This document shows positions 1 to 64,000 of a stretch of 64,000 nt of DNA, one piece after another. The DNA comes from Amorphochlora amoebiformis (taxonomy: Eukaryota; Cercozoa; Chlorarachniophyceae): NCBI GenBank assembly GCA_054601695.1, contig BAAHQB010000002.1:1054001-1118000 (forward strand). The letters run 5' to 3'. The translations under genes and the position numbers were made by a program. The notes below the pieces were generated by a model, which was given only the letters and a program-made list of their open reading frames with translations, did not search any database and had not been told where the DNA came from. Position 1 is the stretch's first letter, and each line of letters opens with the position of its first letter.

Positions 1-11
1 TACGTATATAT

Positions 12-64
<53 letters not shown>

Positions 65-136
65 TTATGTGGGTAAAAATGTAAATGTAAATATATTTAT
101 TTACATTGATGTATGCAAAAACTAATTATGTATATA

Positions 137-190
<54 letters not shown>

Positions 191-318
191 TATCATATAT
201 ATATATATATACATATATATACATATATGATACAATTAATGCATATATGTAAATAACTCATGTGTGTATGTGGAGTGTAAATATAAATTTTTTACGTATC
301 GATGTATGTCCATATCAA

Positions 319-356
<38 letters not shown>

Positions 357-526
357 TATATATATATTATATACAAACATATATATATATATACATATTA
401 ATTATTTATGATCTGTACACATACTAACATGTTTAGGTTGTACGCGTGAAAAAATATATATAAATTTATGAAATTAAATAAATGTAATTTAAGAGATGTA
501 GAATATGTACTTTTATATATACACAC

Positions 527-559
<33 letters not shown>

Positions 560-600
560 TATGTACATATCTACATATATAGCATATATGTATGTTTACG
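1..600. repeat. TA-rich microsatellite block, no gene seen
   Basis: Dominated by (TA)n runs, notably about 21-62, 130-185 and 325-370, separated by short AT-rich unique stretches. No coding frame or RNA gene is visible. Confidence 0.9.
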
Positions 601-639
601 TATGAATTGGGTTGATTTTCACAAAACATACTAATAATT

Positions 640-870
640 TTGCGACAGTTCTACCGCGCGGATGGCTACAAGTTTGTCGCAATCGATTTCACGTCAACAG
701 CTTTTCTCACAGGGGAAGCATAAAGAACTATAGAAGACTTGAAGTTTGGATTATAAGCAGGACTTCGCTACAAGTTCTTCATCGAGGGAGTCGGATACGG
801 TCTAGACTGTGGATCGACCAGAAACATCAAAATTCCTCAGCCCGACCAGTATATGTGCACTCAATCATTC
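640..870 (+). other. Possible degenerate coding segment, unrecognised
   Basis: Two adjacent plus-strand frames read like protein although they are not joined by a clear intron. About 645-725 gives a stretch containing YKFVAIDF and about 765-880 gives YKFFIEGVGYGL. The two pieces resemble each other (GGCTACAAGTTTGTCGC against CGCTACAAGTTCTTCATC), so this may be a decayed duplicated exon. A different 94-codon frame (612-896) covers the same bases but looks less protein-like. No family is recognised. Confidence 0.2.
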
Positions 871-939
871 TAATAATTAGTTTCTCTAGATTTTGAGATT
901 ACCAAGATTGCCCACCGCTACCAAAGCACGCGAAATGCA

Positions 940-1370
940 TTGTCGATCCTTAATTAATTCTGTTACTTGCATGTTCTAGATGTTAGTTACGTACGTACTA
1001 TCACTAGATCATAATTCTAGAATTACGATAGTCAACTGCAATGTATCATCGACGTACGATTCATCGTCTAGACCGTAACCAGTGGACAAGTACTGGAGCC
1101 TACGGTATAGTAACTTGTGATATCTCTACTAGCACAGACTAGACGAATAACTAGAACATACATCTAGAATGTCTAGACTAGAATGTATTCCAACTAGTCA
1201 AATTAATACTAGTTTGAGTCTAGTAAATAGACGTATATATGATTAATGATTTGAGATTCAAATGAACTTCTACTAGTTCTAGCATACGGGCAGTACTTTG
1301 ACTAGTTTGAACGAGAACAGCTGGCTGTGTACAAGCGCTATCCACTTGAAGCATTCTAGTGCATCAACCC
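940..1370. repeat. CTAG-rich island 1
   Basis: Non-coding stretch unusually dense in the palindrome CTAG, with about 17 sites in 430 bases and often as TCTAGA or ACTAGT. It lies just downstream of the BET gene stop and resembles the island at about 7900-8660. Both contain CGTCTAGACCGT followed a few bases later by TACTGGA. Probably a diverged dispersed repeat. Confidence 0.55.
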
Positions 1371-1456
1371 TGATTGAGGTAACGTGAACACAGTTAAAAG
1401 CTTGCAGTCGGCGTTGTCGCAGACGCTGGGTTCGATAGCTGGCCACACTCAAGCGG

Positions 1457-4472
<3,016 letters not shown>

Positions 4473-4973
4473 TACGGAGGACTCCATCAATCAGCAACAC
4501 CTCCCCGCTCTCAAGCGAGCCGATGCTTGGGGCAGCGGGATTTCCGGGATTTGCAGGGATTTGGGATAATCCCCGGGGATCTCTGGTGATCCGGAACCCA
4601 CAAATCACCCTGAAAACGAGAGGTAATTTCGCGCGTAATGCGAACCGGCACTCCAACGGGTCGCATGTGGTCAAAGCGAAAGCCACGCTGGGGTCAGAGA
4701 CCTCGTTCGAGTGTTCTTAGAGAAGCTCTGAGACAAGTACTAGATCCTAAATCTAGCCTCAACACGACGACAAGACCAGGTTAGATGTTTAAACTGCTGC
4801 CCGTCGCTGCGTCACGTCCAGGGCACATTTGCACTACCATTATACGTGCTCGCATGTCTCGTAGGAGTTTATAACTATTTAGACCCATAAATATGCTTTT
4901 ACAGGTTTACAAAGTCAATCTACTTATTGACGCCCTGTTTGCATACTCTAATGGCTATTACCACAATACACAG
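4473..4973. other. Intergenic region between divergent genes
   Basis: About 500 bases, more GC-rich than the surroundings, between the BET start codon and the first supported exon of the plus-strand gene. It should hold the BET promoter and possibly the missing 5' exon(s) of the plus-strand gene. No core motif could be assigned with confidence. Confidence 0.4.
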
Positions 4974-7806
<2,833 letters not shown>

Positions 7807-7899
7807 ATTACGGATAATGTGTTATTGGGGAGATTTCGCTGCCGATTTGTTTTGGAGGCTTTCTGAAGGATGAAAATTTAGATTATTGATATATTACAA

Positions 7900-8660
7900 T
7901 TCAAATTTAAGGTTCAAGTACTGCATGTATCTACTAGATTATCTGGTGTTTAAAAATTGAAATATAGCAATAGATCGACTAGCATATGTCTGGTACATAT
8001 ATACATATATATATATATATATATTATATATATAATATATATATCCTAGATATCTAGTATATACTAGTCTCGCTAGTATATGTCATAGTATAACGGTATA
8101 CATAAATTTAGACCATGATAGTTAATTACTGTTACTACTGCAATGACTCTAGTGACTAGATGATCTAGATGATTCTAGATAAATATACATGTGTACATAC
8201 TAGACACGTGACATACCGTCTAGACCGTGGATAATTACTGGAATTCTATCGGATGCGTAAAATACATATTTACACTAGTATCATCTAGATCATGGCGTTA
8301 CCTCTATACAGTCTAGGATCTGAGTCATATCTAGCATTCACGCTATATCCGTATCTACCGTAATGTAGTATGTACAAGTAGCTAGGCTATACAAGAATCA
8401 TTCGGATCTCCTAGTTCCAGCAGTTTTTCTAGACTAGTACTAGTAGTATATTACTGTTGTACCTACTCAACAGTAGTTCAAAAGTTTGACGGTGGTTTTC
8501 TTCAGCTGCATATATAGAATGCGGCAATGCTTCGATAATTACTAAAGGCTAAATCTAAGTTCTGGGCCGCGTGACGATATTCTAGATACTAGCTCTAGAG
8601 TTACATCTGATAAGAATCATATCTCATTTCAATGATCTGAGCCTTGACGCCATACTAGAT
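7900..8660. repeat. CTAG-rich island 2
   Basis: About 25 CTAG sites in 760 bases, many as CTAGA or ACTAGT, in the spacer between two convergent genes. Part looks related to the island at 940-1370, sharing the core CGTCTAGACCGT (about 8218). A short TA run sits at about 8000-8043. No open frame. Confidence 0.55.
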
Positions 8661-8848
8661 ATCGATGTAACTATGATTTAAAGCATAGGAAATCAACACG
8701 AAATACATAAATATTTATATTAATCAACTGAGTCGCGATCGAATTTGGTGAGATCCAGCATGAAGTAATCATTGAAAAAAACACCTTGCTCGTCCGCCGC
8801 TACTGCCCATTAGCACTCATAGTTCTGTGCGTTTTACTCGGCATCCCC

Positions 8849-13085
<4,237 letters not shown>

Positions 13086-13711
13086 AGGCTGTGGTTGTTC
13101 CCGCAAGTGTGTGGGACACCTCCGGGACGAATAGGTTTGGTGGACTCCGTGGGTTCCGTGAATTCCGTGGCCTCCGTGGATTCCGAATTTCGGCACATCT
13201 CCAATGGCAGTTGACTCGCCGCATGTTGTCCACACTAGGTGCTCACCACGTCGTTGGATCCGGACTGTTTTGTGGGTAGTGGTAGTTTTATGCATCAACG
13301 CTCTTCGTATGCAAAATGCGACTCCTACGAGACTCAGGAGGATAATAGAGAAGAATAAATCCACAAACACACTACGTCGCCGGAGTCATGAGCAGCTTCG
13401 GGTGAGTGTTCCCGCTGAGTTTTGAGGTATAAGGCTGGTTTCTAAATTGAAATCCATGAGCACTAGCCGGGAAACTCCAGACCGAGTTAGCCTGAGCCTT
13501 CTGCCCAAATCACCTGTTTTATGTCATTTCTTTCTTTCTTTTGCGCTTGTTTCCTCCCACCGTCCCCCGTGACAACCAAAGCGCAATCCCCTTTCATTTA
13601 AACAAACAACTGTAGTATATCTATTGTTTTCATAGCGAATTCGGCCTTCCGACTAGCAATGCCCTTTTCCCAGACCTTGTGGTATGCTTAAAATATGCGT
13701 ATTTACTTCAG
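13086..13711. promoter_or_regulatory. Spacer between divergent LHC and methyltransferase genes
   Basis: Contains the LHC 5' region and presumably the first exon and promoter of the plus-strand methyltransferase gene. A short minisatellite of CCGTGG/CCGTGA(A) units lies at about 13145-13190 and explains the Gly-His-rich frame read on the minus strand. A candidate first codon at about 13658 (MPFSQTL) leaves a phase that does not fit exon 13712, so the true start is unresolved. Confidence 0.35.
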
Positions 13712-26959
<13,248 letters not shown>

Positions 26960-27226
26960 GTGTTAGCGCTGCGTACGCCAAGTTGATTAATAATTTTAGT
27001 TGGAGGATTGACGGAGTGAATTGGTGTTTGTGTGTGTGTGTGTGTGTAATGGTGTGTTTTCTTTGTTATGTGTGGGCGTAGGCATTGATGGTGGTCAATG
27101 ATGAATGTTAATATTATATTGTCAAAAATAGAAAGGGGTATTCTAACTTGTGCGTATAATTAGTTGATAGATTTACTTGTGAGAATCTTGTATGCCGATA
27201 ATATATATATATATATATATAAAACA

Positions 27227-27257
<31 letters not shown>

Positions 27258-27370
27258 ATATATATATGTGTATGTATATGTATATATATATATATTTATG
27301 TATGTAATATATGTATGTATATATATGTATATTTTTTTTTTTTATACATATGTATTGTGTGTATATGTAA

Positions 27371-27408
<38 letters not shown>

Positions 27409-27443
27409 ATGTATACATATATCCATATCATAGTGTATGTTCA

Positions 27444-27477
<34 letters not shown>

Positions 27478-28146
27478 TCTAGATATTGTATATATATATA
27501 TATATATATATATCATATATATAGTATTATTAATATATCATGGTATATATATGTATATATAATATTTTATACATACACATATATATACACATATTATATA
27601 ATCTAGATAATACGTAGGCCATCGGATAATATTTAGTTTTAATTAAATTTTTTAAAAATCACGAATCGTGCTACCTACAGTCTGGTGTAAACATGTATAT
27701 TTTCATATATGAGTATATCATATTATAGATTCATAATGATTAATATTCACGAATGCTTAATTGGGTAGCCAAACGACGTAGATAGGTTACATAGGTAGCC
27801 TATAGCTCTTCCAGCTTTTCATGAGCCTTGCATATGCCATGATTCATCATTCCATAGACCGTTTGCGCATTACACATATATGATAGGAACATGAACACGA
27901 CAACTTAGAAATATATTCAGCCTTATTCGTATAAATATTATATTACTGGACAATCTACTCCGCACCGTAAAAATATACGAACAGTATGATCTATAATATC
28001 TATGGTATTTAACTGTTGCACTTTTTATAAGCCATATAATATTCGTACTATATTAAGACGGTAACAAGTTACTAAGACCATTGAATTAGATATTCAAAAA
28101 ACATATCCCAATGATTGAGAGTACTCTAGATACTCGAAGAACCAAT
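26960..28146. other. Spacer between convergent methyltransferase and cysteine-rich genes
   Basis: TA/CA repeats at about 27200-27600, a T run near 27332, and AT-rich unique DNA from 27600 to 28100. No frame with coding character on either strand. Should hold both 3' untranslated regions. Confidence 0.7.
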
Positions 28147-28948
28147 TTACGCCTTGCATGGGCAGCACATCTTGTCTCCTTTAGCTTTATTATGTCGAAT
28201 GGTATCCATAACCTCGAGGAAAGAAGGAAGAACGGCGCCCTCAGGAGCTTTGGAACCAGCCTTAGCTACAGCGACGGCAGCGTTGCCGGCAGCAGAGCAC
28301 TCGCAGCACTTGGGAGTAGTCGCGCACTCGGGCTTCTCGCACTGAAGCTCGCACTTAGGCTTCGGGCAGGTGGTGGGCTTCTTGCACTTCCAGTCGCACT
28401 TGGTCTCTTCGCAGACAGGGTTGCACTTGGGCTCGGGGGCGACGCATTTCGTGTGGCATTTGGCCGGGGAGCAGACGGTCTCACACTTGGCACAGCCCTC
28501 CATCTCACACATGTCCTTAGGGCAGCGGACAGAACAGATAGGACGCTCGCAATGGATCGTGCATTTGGCGCAAGGGGTCTGCAAAAGAGATAGATAGAGT
28601 ACATCTGAGAGGCCCCAAAGCAAACTGATTTCGTGTCAAATGAGCACCTCCTCACAGCTGATTTCGCACTTGGGACGCTCGCAGACAGGGTGGCAAACAG
28701 CAGGGCAGGACGGATCGTCACACTGCCACTTGCACTCCGGGTGGCACTGCAAATAAAGCAAACAACGGCGAAAGCCAGGAGCCAAAAAATGAATTTGAAC
28801 GATATTATTTAATAAGTGACAAGGAGAAAAGTGTAAAAATTCTCCATGGTTGTCCTTGTGTCTTGGGAAGTACCTGAGCAGTGGAATTGGTAGCGGTGGC
28901 CAACGCGGCGAGAAGAACGAGAGCCAGGGAAGCGACCTGTAGCTTCAT
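28147..28948 (-). CDS. Secreted cysteine-rich repeat protein, copy A
   Basis: Probable extracellular or wall-associated protein held by disulfides. Three exons: 28948-28874, 28746-28648, 28578-28147 (stop TAA); 201 residues. The first exon is a signal peptide (MKLQVASLALVLLAALATA) plus NSTAQ. The mature part has 33 cysteines, mostly in C-x3-C and C-x4-C spacing, with recurring CERP(K/I)C, PKC and CEETKC units, then an Ala-rich stretch, a short cysteine-free helix-like segment (LPSFLEVMDTIRHNK) and a terminal CCPCKA. No named family can be assigned; the pattern recalls structural wall or oocyst-type cysteine-rich proteins but has no enzyme motif. It faces copy B head to head across 166 bases. 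Relative to copy B it has Lys instead of Ile in the tail (AKGDK against AIGDK). Confidence 0.88.
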
Positions 28949-29854
28949 CGCGCGTATTCAAATTTGAATTCGACAACACTGGAGCCGAATAATTATTGGC
29001 GGACTTTAGCCAGAATTGGGTCCCGAGAAATTACTTCATGAAAGAAAATATTTAATTGTTCGGAAAATTTGAATCGCCTGCAAATTTGAATTTACCCCAC
29101 ACCCAGTAGCCTCCATGGCTCTTCGTCAGCTTCTGTTTGTGTGCCTTCTCGCTGTAGCCTTTGCTACGAACGCCACCGCTGGCACTGAGGTTACGAAGGA
29201 AAACAGACTACAGCAAAAAAAATCCCTAACGGAACGCAGAGATATTCAATAGGTGATTTTGAAGCATATTCTAAGTTCAATTTTTTTTAATTTCCATGCA
29301 GTGCCATCCGGAGTGCAAGTGGCAGTGTGACGATCCGTCCTGTCCTGCTGTTTGCCACCCTGTCTGCGAGCGTCCCAAGTGCGAAATCAGCTGTGAGGAG
29401 GTGCTCATTTGACACGAAATCAGTTTGCTTTGGGGCCTCTCAGATGTACTCTATCTATCTCTTTTGCAGACCCCTTGCGCCAAATGCACGATCCATTGCG
29501 AGCGTCCTATCTGTTCTGTCCGCTGCCCTAAGGATATGTGTGAGATGGAGGGCTGTGCCAAGTGTGAGACCGTCTGCTCCCCGGCCAAATGCCACACGAA
29601 ATGCGTCGCCCCCGAGCCCAAGTGCAACCCTGTCTGCGAAGAGACCAAGTGCGACTGGAAGTGCAAGAAGCCCACCACCTGCCCGAAGCCTAAGTGCGAG
29701 CTTCAGTGCGAGAAGCCCGAATGCGCGACTACACCCAAGTGCTGCGAGTGCTCTGCTGCCGGCAACGCTGCCGTCGCTGTAGCTAAGGCTGGTTCCAAAG
29801 CTCCTGAGGGCGCTGTTCTTCCTTCTTTCCTCGAGGTTATGGATACCATTCGAC
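28194..29854. repeat. Inverted repeat covering exons 2-3 of the cysteine-rich pair
   Basis: Arms 28194-28746 and 29302-29854, each about 553 bases and over 98% alike by eye (about six changes, all silent). The loop of about 555 bases holds both leaders, both first introns and the promoter. Identity ends sharply at the exon 2 acceptor, and divergence rises in the last 45 coding bases. Confidence 0.85.
28949..29114. promoter_or_regulatory. Shared 166-base divergent promoter region of the cysteine-rich pair
   Basis: The entire space between the two start codons. It contains the 14-base perfect palindrome ATTCAAATTTGAAT (28956-28969), plus AAATTTGAATC (about 29065) and CAAATTTGAATT (29081-29092). 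Three copies of an AAATTTGAAT-type element in so short a bidirectional region suggest a shared regulatory site. No TATA box stands out. Function is inferred. Confidence 0.55.
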
Positions 29855-29901
29855 ACAACAAGGCTATCGGAGATAAGATGTGCTGCCCGTGTAAAGCTTA
29901 G
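29115..29901 (+). CDS. Secreted cysteine-rich repeat protein, copy B
   Basis: Three exons: 29115-29189, 29302-29400, 29470-29901 (stop TAG); 201 residues, with exon lengths the same as in copy A. The leader (MALRQLLFVCLLAVAFATNA) is a signal peptide of the same length as that of copy A but otherwise different. From exon 2 on, the protein is the same as copy A except for one Ile for Lys near the end. Intron 2 (69 bases) is identical to that of copy A, while intron 1, exon 1 and the 3' end are unrelated or diverged. Role and family as for copy A: secreted, disulfide-rich, no catalytic motif, function unknown. Confidence 0.88.
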
Positions 29902-29993
29902 GCATTAGTAGGCAATCATTGAAAAGCCAATTGAGTTAGCAATAATGAACTTTTAGGTGCTTTATGAATAAGTCCAGCCTTGTAGCCAATGCG

Positions 29994-30049
<56 letters not shown>

Positions 30050-30775
30050 AATACATAGATGACATATATGTATACAGTATAAGTATTATTATTTTTTATT
30101 TACACTATGTTACCATAGGTACAGTATTTACATGTCATGCCAACTACATTGTTAGTAATTTGTTACTAGAGCAGAATAAACTCGACGAACGACACATCAC
30201 GTAGCTTTACTTACAATATGATAACACATTAGAACCTTCAGATCGAATACAACAATAGATGGAACTTTAACCATTTCAGCGATTCAAGTACATCGATCAC
30301 AGTATAAATTACTATCACACGCCGTATGTATATTTCATAGTGGAATAGGATGTATTTTAAAATCGCACACAGACTAAGTTTTGAATTCTCCCATTTAACA
30401 ATTGAATGATTTTCAAGATTTAAATTTAGCAGCGCTGACAGTAGCCGCTAGTGCACCGGATCATGTATATCTTGAATTGATTCCAAAGGATGAAGAACCA
30501 CCGTAGAAAATACTTCTGTTTCAGCAGCAATCAGCGGATCATATCTTGAGATCTGCAGCCATCAGTATCGCGCATTGACAGGTACGGCGGCTGAAGTCCG
30601 TATATTCAATATTTGATATATCATATATCAGAATATTGATACCCGAATTCCAAGAAATATTCGGCAAACCATTCCTTCCGTGCAGTTTCCTCGATATATG
30701 AATATTCTAATAATAATATCCATGTATAAGCATAATGATATCTCGAAAGAAGAAAAAATCGGCTAAACGACCGTT
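29902..30775. other. Intergenic AT-rich spacer
   Basis: A short TA run (29998-30050) and otherwise unique AT-rich DNA. No coding frame, tRNA-like box pair or other feature seen. Confidence 0.6.
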
Positions 30776-31186
30776 ATGGCCGGCCTTTCCGCTACCGACC
30801 CTTTCCGCCCCGGACAGCCTTCTTCTGATTCTAGAATCCTCCTACACTTCATGGATGAATCAAAACAAGATGTGTGGGGATTTTAAACCGAAAAATCAGA
30901 GGGGGAAAGAGTGAATCTTAGAAGAAGGCTTTCGGATGTGGCGGTTGGTAGTATTGGTGGGTAGCATGCTTAAGCAACGATTTTGAAGCTTCCCGTCCTA
31001 AATATTCGCGAACGGCGGCAGAACTTGTGAAAAATCTGGTTTTCTGTATTTTTCATCGAGTTTGTGGAAAAATATGAATTTTGATTATTAGGCTCGATCT
31101 GGCACGGTTCTCAGTTGTGGTCATCATCGCGTGCATTTTGCCATCGGTATACAACAATGTTACAAACACGTATACACACACACGAT

Positions 31187-31249
<63 letters not shown>

Positions 31250-31290
31250 ATATATAATACATGTATATATATAACACACATACACACACT

Positions 31291-31345
<55 letters not shown>

Positions 31346-31433
31346 CACGCACACATACACATACACATATACACATGCACACATCTAGCACATATATATA
31401 AAATTGTAAACATGCATATATTTATTTTGTACA

Positions 31434-31481
<48 letters not shown>

Positions 31482-31564
31482 CAATAGTATATACATATAT
31501 ATATATATATATATGTGTGTATGTGTGCATAACATTAATATCATATTTATACATATAAATTTAA

Positions 31565-31614
<50 letters not shown>

Positions 31615-32503
31615 CATGTAAAGTATGAAACCCCATTGGTATGCACATGGGCCGGTCCACAAAAATGTGTATATACGCAGGTCGATCTGGTAAAGATAGA
31701 TCCATTTATTATTGAGATGGAGTGTTAAATTTATATATTTGAATTTTTGAATTAATTCCATCCAGTTCTCTAGGTCTCATCTATTATCCTCTCTGAGAGG
31801 AAATGGTCCGTTCTATCTTAAGTCCATATTAGTCTCCTACTATATTTGGTCTCAATTCAAGTAAAATATCCTTAATACAGCCAATGAAATATCAATCTGG
31901 TTTTGGCAAACTTTTGGGGGGCCTGCTGCTTGTTCTTTCGAACTCCAGTGAGATCGATCACATCCATGGGAGGAGGGATCTCTGCAACAGCAACCAGGAA
32001 ATTATCCTTCTCAGCAGGGAAGAAAGATACCAAGAAATTGATAAACCATAAAGAAGAAAATTCGAATGACAGGGGTAACAAATATCTCTCTTTTTTTTTT
32101 TGACATACCACAGTGTCGTCCACGGGCTTAATTCAACACTTTCTTTGCAGTTGTGACCATCAAATTCGAGCCAAAGCCTCTAGGATGCTGTATTCGCGGG
32201 CAGACAGTACAGAAAGTGGGATCATTGCTTGTCCTCCACCTGTACCTCAAATTTCAAAAACCTGGATCAATTTATGAAAAAATCTATTTTGTGTGTTTTT
32301 GCAGATTTATATAAGTGGCCAAGCCCACGAGAAAGACATAAAGGTGATATTTTTTGATTGATGGAGAATAACAGAGGGAGAGGGAGAGGGGGCGAAAAAA
32401 AAAATTAGAAAGTGGAAACACGATGTTTTGATTTTATTTTCACATATGTCTGTCATACACATACGTAATAATATACAATTATGTATTTCTCTCTCTCTAT
32501 CAA

Positions 32504-32563
<60 letters not shown>

Positions 32564-32609
32564 TGTATTTATATGTACATATGTACGTATATACATACAC
32601 ATACACACA

Positions 32610-32660
<51 letters not shown>

Positions 32661-32930
32661 TCATATACATATACACATGTGTTATACCCATGTAAAATTA
32701 TAATAACAAGGTAGTATATGAGAGAGAGAGAGAGAGAAAAAAAAAAAGAGAGAAAGGAAAAAAGAAAGTATAACTGACCCTAAACCCTTCGCAAACTCTA
32801 ACCCCAAACAAACTCTAACCCTATTGCAATCTCTTCTCGCTCTGAAAGCCAAAGTGGAAAATTATTCAAGTGAATGGTACGACAGTTGAGGACAACTCCC
32901 TAAATATAAAGGTGCTAAGTAGAGGCTCTA

Positions 32931-32967
<37 letters not shown>

Positions 32968-32984
32968 GTCTGGTATGACATATA

Positions 32985-33029
<45 letters not shown>

Positions 33030-33052
33030 GTACGTATATATACTATATATAT

Positions 33053-33089
<37 letters not shown>

Positions 33090-33429
33090 CGACGGATATA
33101 TATGTTTCCATGGGTGACCAAATCTGAAATTACAATTAAATGATGAACCAGAACATACTGAAAAGCCTTATGGAGAAAAAAGAAAAGATCTCCGTCAAGT
33201 TCAAAATTCCAGAATATGGTTGGTATCCTTAACCGAACTATCAACATGTTTTTATAGAATAGGGATGTGCTTAATATACATATCTCTCGCATAATATATA
33301 TATATATGTGTGTATGTATATATGTAAATATATATATATATATATATATATAGAAGTACCTCATATACATTTATTTATATACCTATCCAAGCCCAAACAT
33401 ACATATATTATATATATATATAAATATAT

Positions 33430-33470
<41 letters not shown>

Positions 33471-33537
33471 CATCTAATAGAGAGGGAGAGAGAGAGAGAG
33501 AGAGAGAAGAGATATATTTATCTTTAGAGTTAGGCTT

Positions 33538-33582
<45 letters not shown>

Positions 33583-33671
33583 AAGAAATGTAATACACAT
33601 ACGTACAGAATAATATAATATATATGTATTACATTAATTTACATATACACATACATATATATATATATATA

Positions 33672-33727
<56 letters not shown>

Positions 33728-33745
33728 AACTTAAATATAGATATG

Positions 33746-33790
<45 letters not shown>

Positions 33791-33980
33791 AATATATATA
33801 TATATATAGTACTTAAATAATATATATACACTATATATAATATATATATATATATATACATATTTGTGTATAACTTTTACAGAAGCTAACGGTACAAAAG
33901 CGGATGTTGACGATATAGATTTTGCATTGGATACAGCACCTTCGCCGAATTCCCTAAATTCCCCACAATCCGAGCTCTGA
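30776..33980 (+). CDS. Unrecognised small protein with two probable membrane helices
   Basis: Seven exons with matching phases: 30776-30873, 31092-31146, 31624-31689, 31881-31947, 32151-32215, 32305-32343, 33152-33218, and a terminal exon 33883-33980 (stop TGA), making eight in all and about 190 residues. The N-terminus is [19 protein letters not shown]. Probable helices are [15 protein letters not shown] (residues about 37-51) and [16 protein letters not shown] (about 80-95). Next come [11 protein letters not shown] and a charged segment with [11 protein letters not shown]. The tail is acidic, [11 protein letters not shown], then Ser/Pro-rich. Intron donors after 30873 and 32215 are weak. 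An alternative exon around 31903-32074 in another frame also fits phase. No family recognised; membrane location is inferred from hydrophobicity. Confidence 0.5.
31185..31615. repeat. TA/CA microsatellites in intron
   Basis: TA runs at about 31189-31240, 31293-31345, 31437-31475 and 31566-31611 with CA and GT interruptions. Non-coding. Confidence 0.85.
32395..33100. repeat. TA, GA and telomere-like repeats in intron
   Basis: TA arrays at about 32506-32560, 32612-32655 and 32990-33090, a GAGA/poly-A stretch at 32719-32755, and a few CCCTAA/CTAACCC-like units at 32775-32822. Non-coding. Confidence 0.75.
33290..33870. repeat. TA and GA microsatellites in intron
   Basis: TA runs and a GAGA tract (33481-33508). 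The unit TATAGTACTTAA occurs twice near 33780 and 33806. Non-coding. Confidence 0.8.
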
Positions 33981-34060
33981 GTCCTAAATGAATGTACGCA
34001 CGGATATGTGTGATGAGTCCTAAATAAATGTGCACGCGGATATGTGAATCAGGTAATCAT

Positions 34061-63616
<29,556 letters not shown>

Positions 63617-63726
63617 CTGAATATTTGTGCGTACAATTGTATATGTGTGAACAGAACACTTCCATATGCTTACTAATTTCATATTATTTACGTATAGAAA
63701 CAGATACACAATACATATTTAGGTAT

Positions 63727-63729
<3 letters not shown>

Positions 63730-63790
<61 letters not shown>

Positions 63791-63911
63791 GTGTGTATAT
63801 GTATATATAGATATATTATATAATACACATTTCGATACGTTGGTTTTATAATCCAACTACGTATTACATTTTACATGTTATACATGAATATATATGCATT
63901 ACATAACACAC

Positions 63912-64000
<89 letters not shown>
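63730..64000. repeat. TA arrays at the right edge
   Basis: TA runs at 63736-63785 and 63919-64000, beyond the last USP exon seen in the window. The gene continues off the edge. Confidence 0.9.

Noticed and set aside
28111-28593. Plus-strand 160-codon frame opposite cysteine-rich copy A (and the matching minus frame opposite copy B at 29455-29856)
   Set aside because: Antisense shadows of the real exons; the sense frame has signal peptide, splice sites and regular cysteines.
31872-32123. Minus-strand frame with [20 protein letters not shown]
   Set aside because: No matching splice partners on minus; plus-strand exons here join in phase.

Overview
The window is nuclear DNA of a photosynthetic eukaryotic microbe. 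Genes are broken into many small exons with GT-AG introns, and most long introns and spacers are filled with (TA)n and related microsatellites. A complete light-harvesting chlorophyll-binding protein gene with a signal-plus-transit presequence points to a secondary red-type plastid (chlorophyll a/c or chromerid-like alga). No phenylalanine stands at the expected signal-peptide cleavage site, which argues weakly against diatoms and cryptophytes. The species cannot be fixed from sequence alone. Gene models were built by hand from open frames, splice sites and matching codon phases; in most models every junction is phase-consistent, and exceptions are named.

Layout: (1) 1.46-4.47 kb, minus: BET-type protein with two bromodomains and a C-terminal NET domain. 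(2) 4.97-7.81 kb, plus: 3' part of an unrecognised basic, proline-rich protein with two (S/T)EYxxxF motifs; an intron holds a tRNA-derived SINE. (3) 8.85-13.09 kb, minus: LHC protein, with a 3 kb TA intron before the last helix. (4) 13.7-26.96 kb, plus: METTL13/EEF1AKMT4-like methyltransferase. One exon has a broken partial copy 650 bp upstream, and two 3' exons lie in a 1.7 kb tandem duplication in which one exon copy has a stop. (5) 28.15-29.90 kb: head-to-head pair of secreted cysteine-rich proteins with almost identical mature parts and an identical intron, but different leaders and tails. (6) 30.8-33.98 kb, plus: small probable two-helix membrane protein, unrecognised. (7) 34.1-63.6 kb and beyond the right edge, minus: very large USP9X/USP24-like deubiquitinase, about 2,290 codons in about 45 exons spread over about 29.5 kb.

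Between and inside the genes lie (TA)n, (CA)n/(GT)n, CT-rich minisatellites, a GTATAC satellite, CTAG-rich islands, degenerate CCCTAA telomere-like tracts and two SINE copies. The long Tyr-Ile or Leu-Ser open frames are microsatellite artefacts. The genes show no shared pathway: chromatin reading, protein methylation, deubiquitination, light harvesting and a secreted or wall-like protein. The main interest is genome architecture: conserved genes embedded in microsatellite-filled introns, with local exon duplication and gene conversion. No CRISPR array, rRNA gene or functional tRNA gene was seen.
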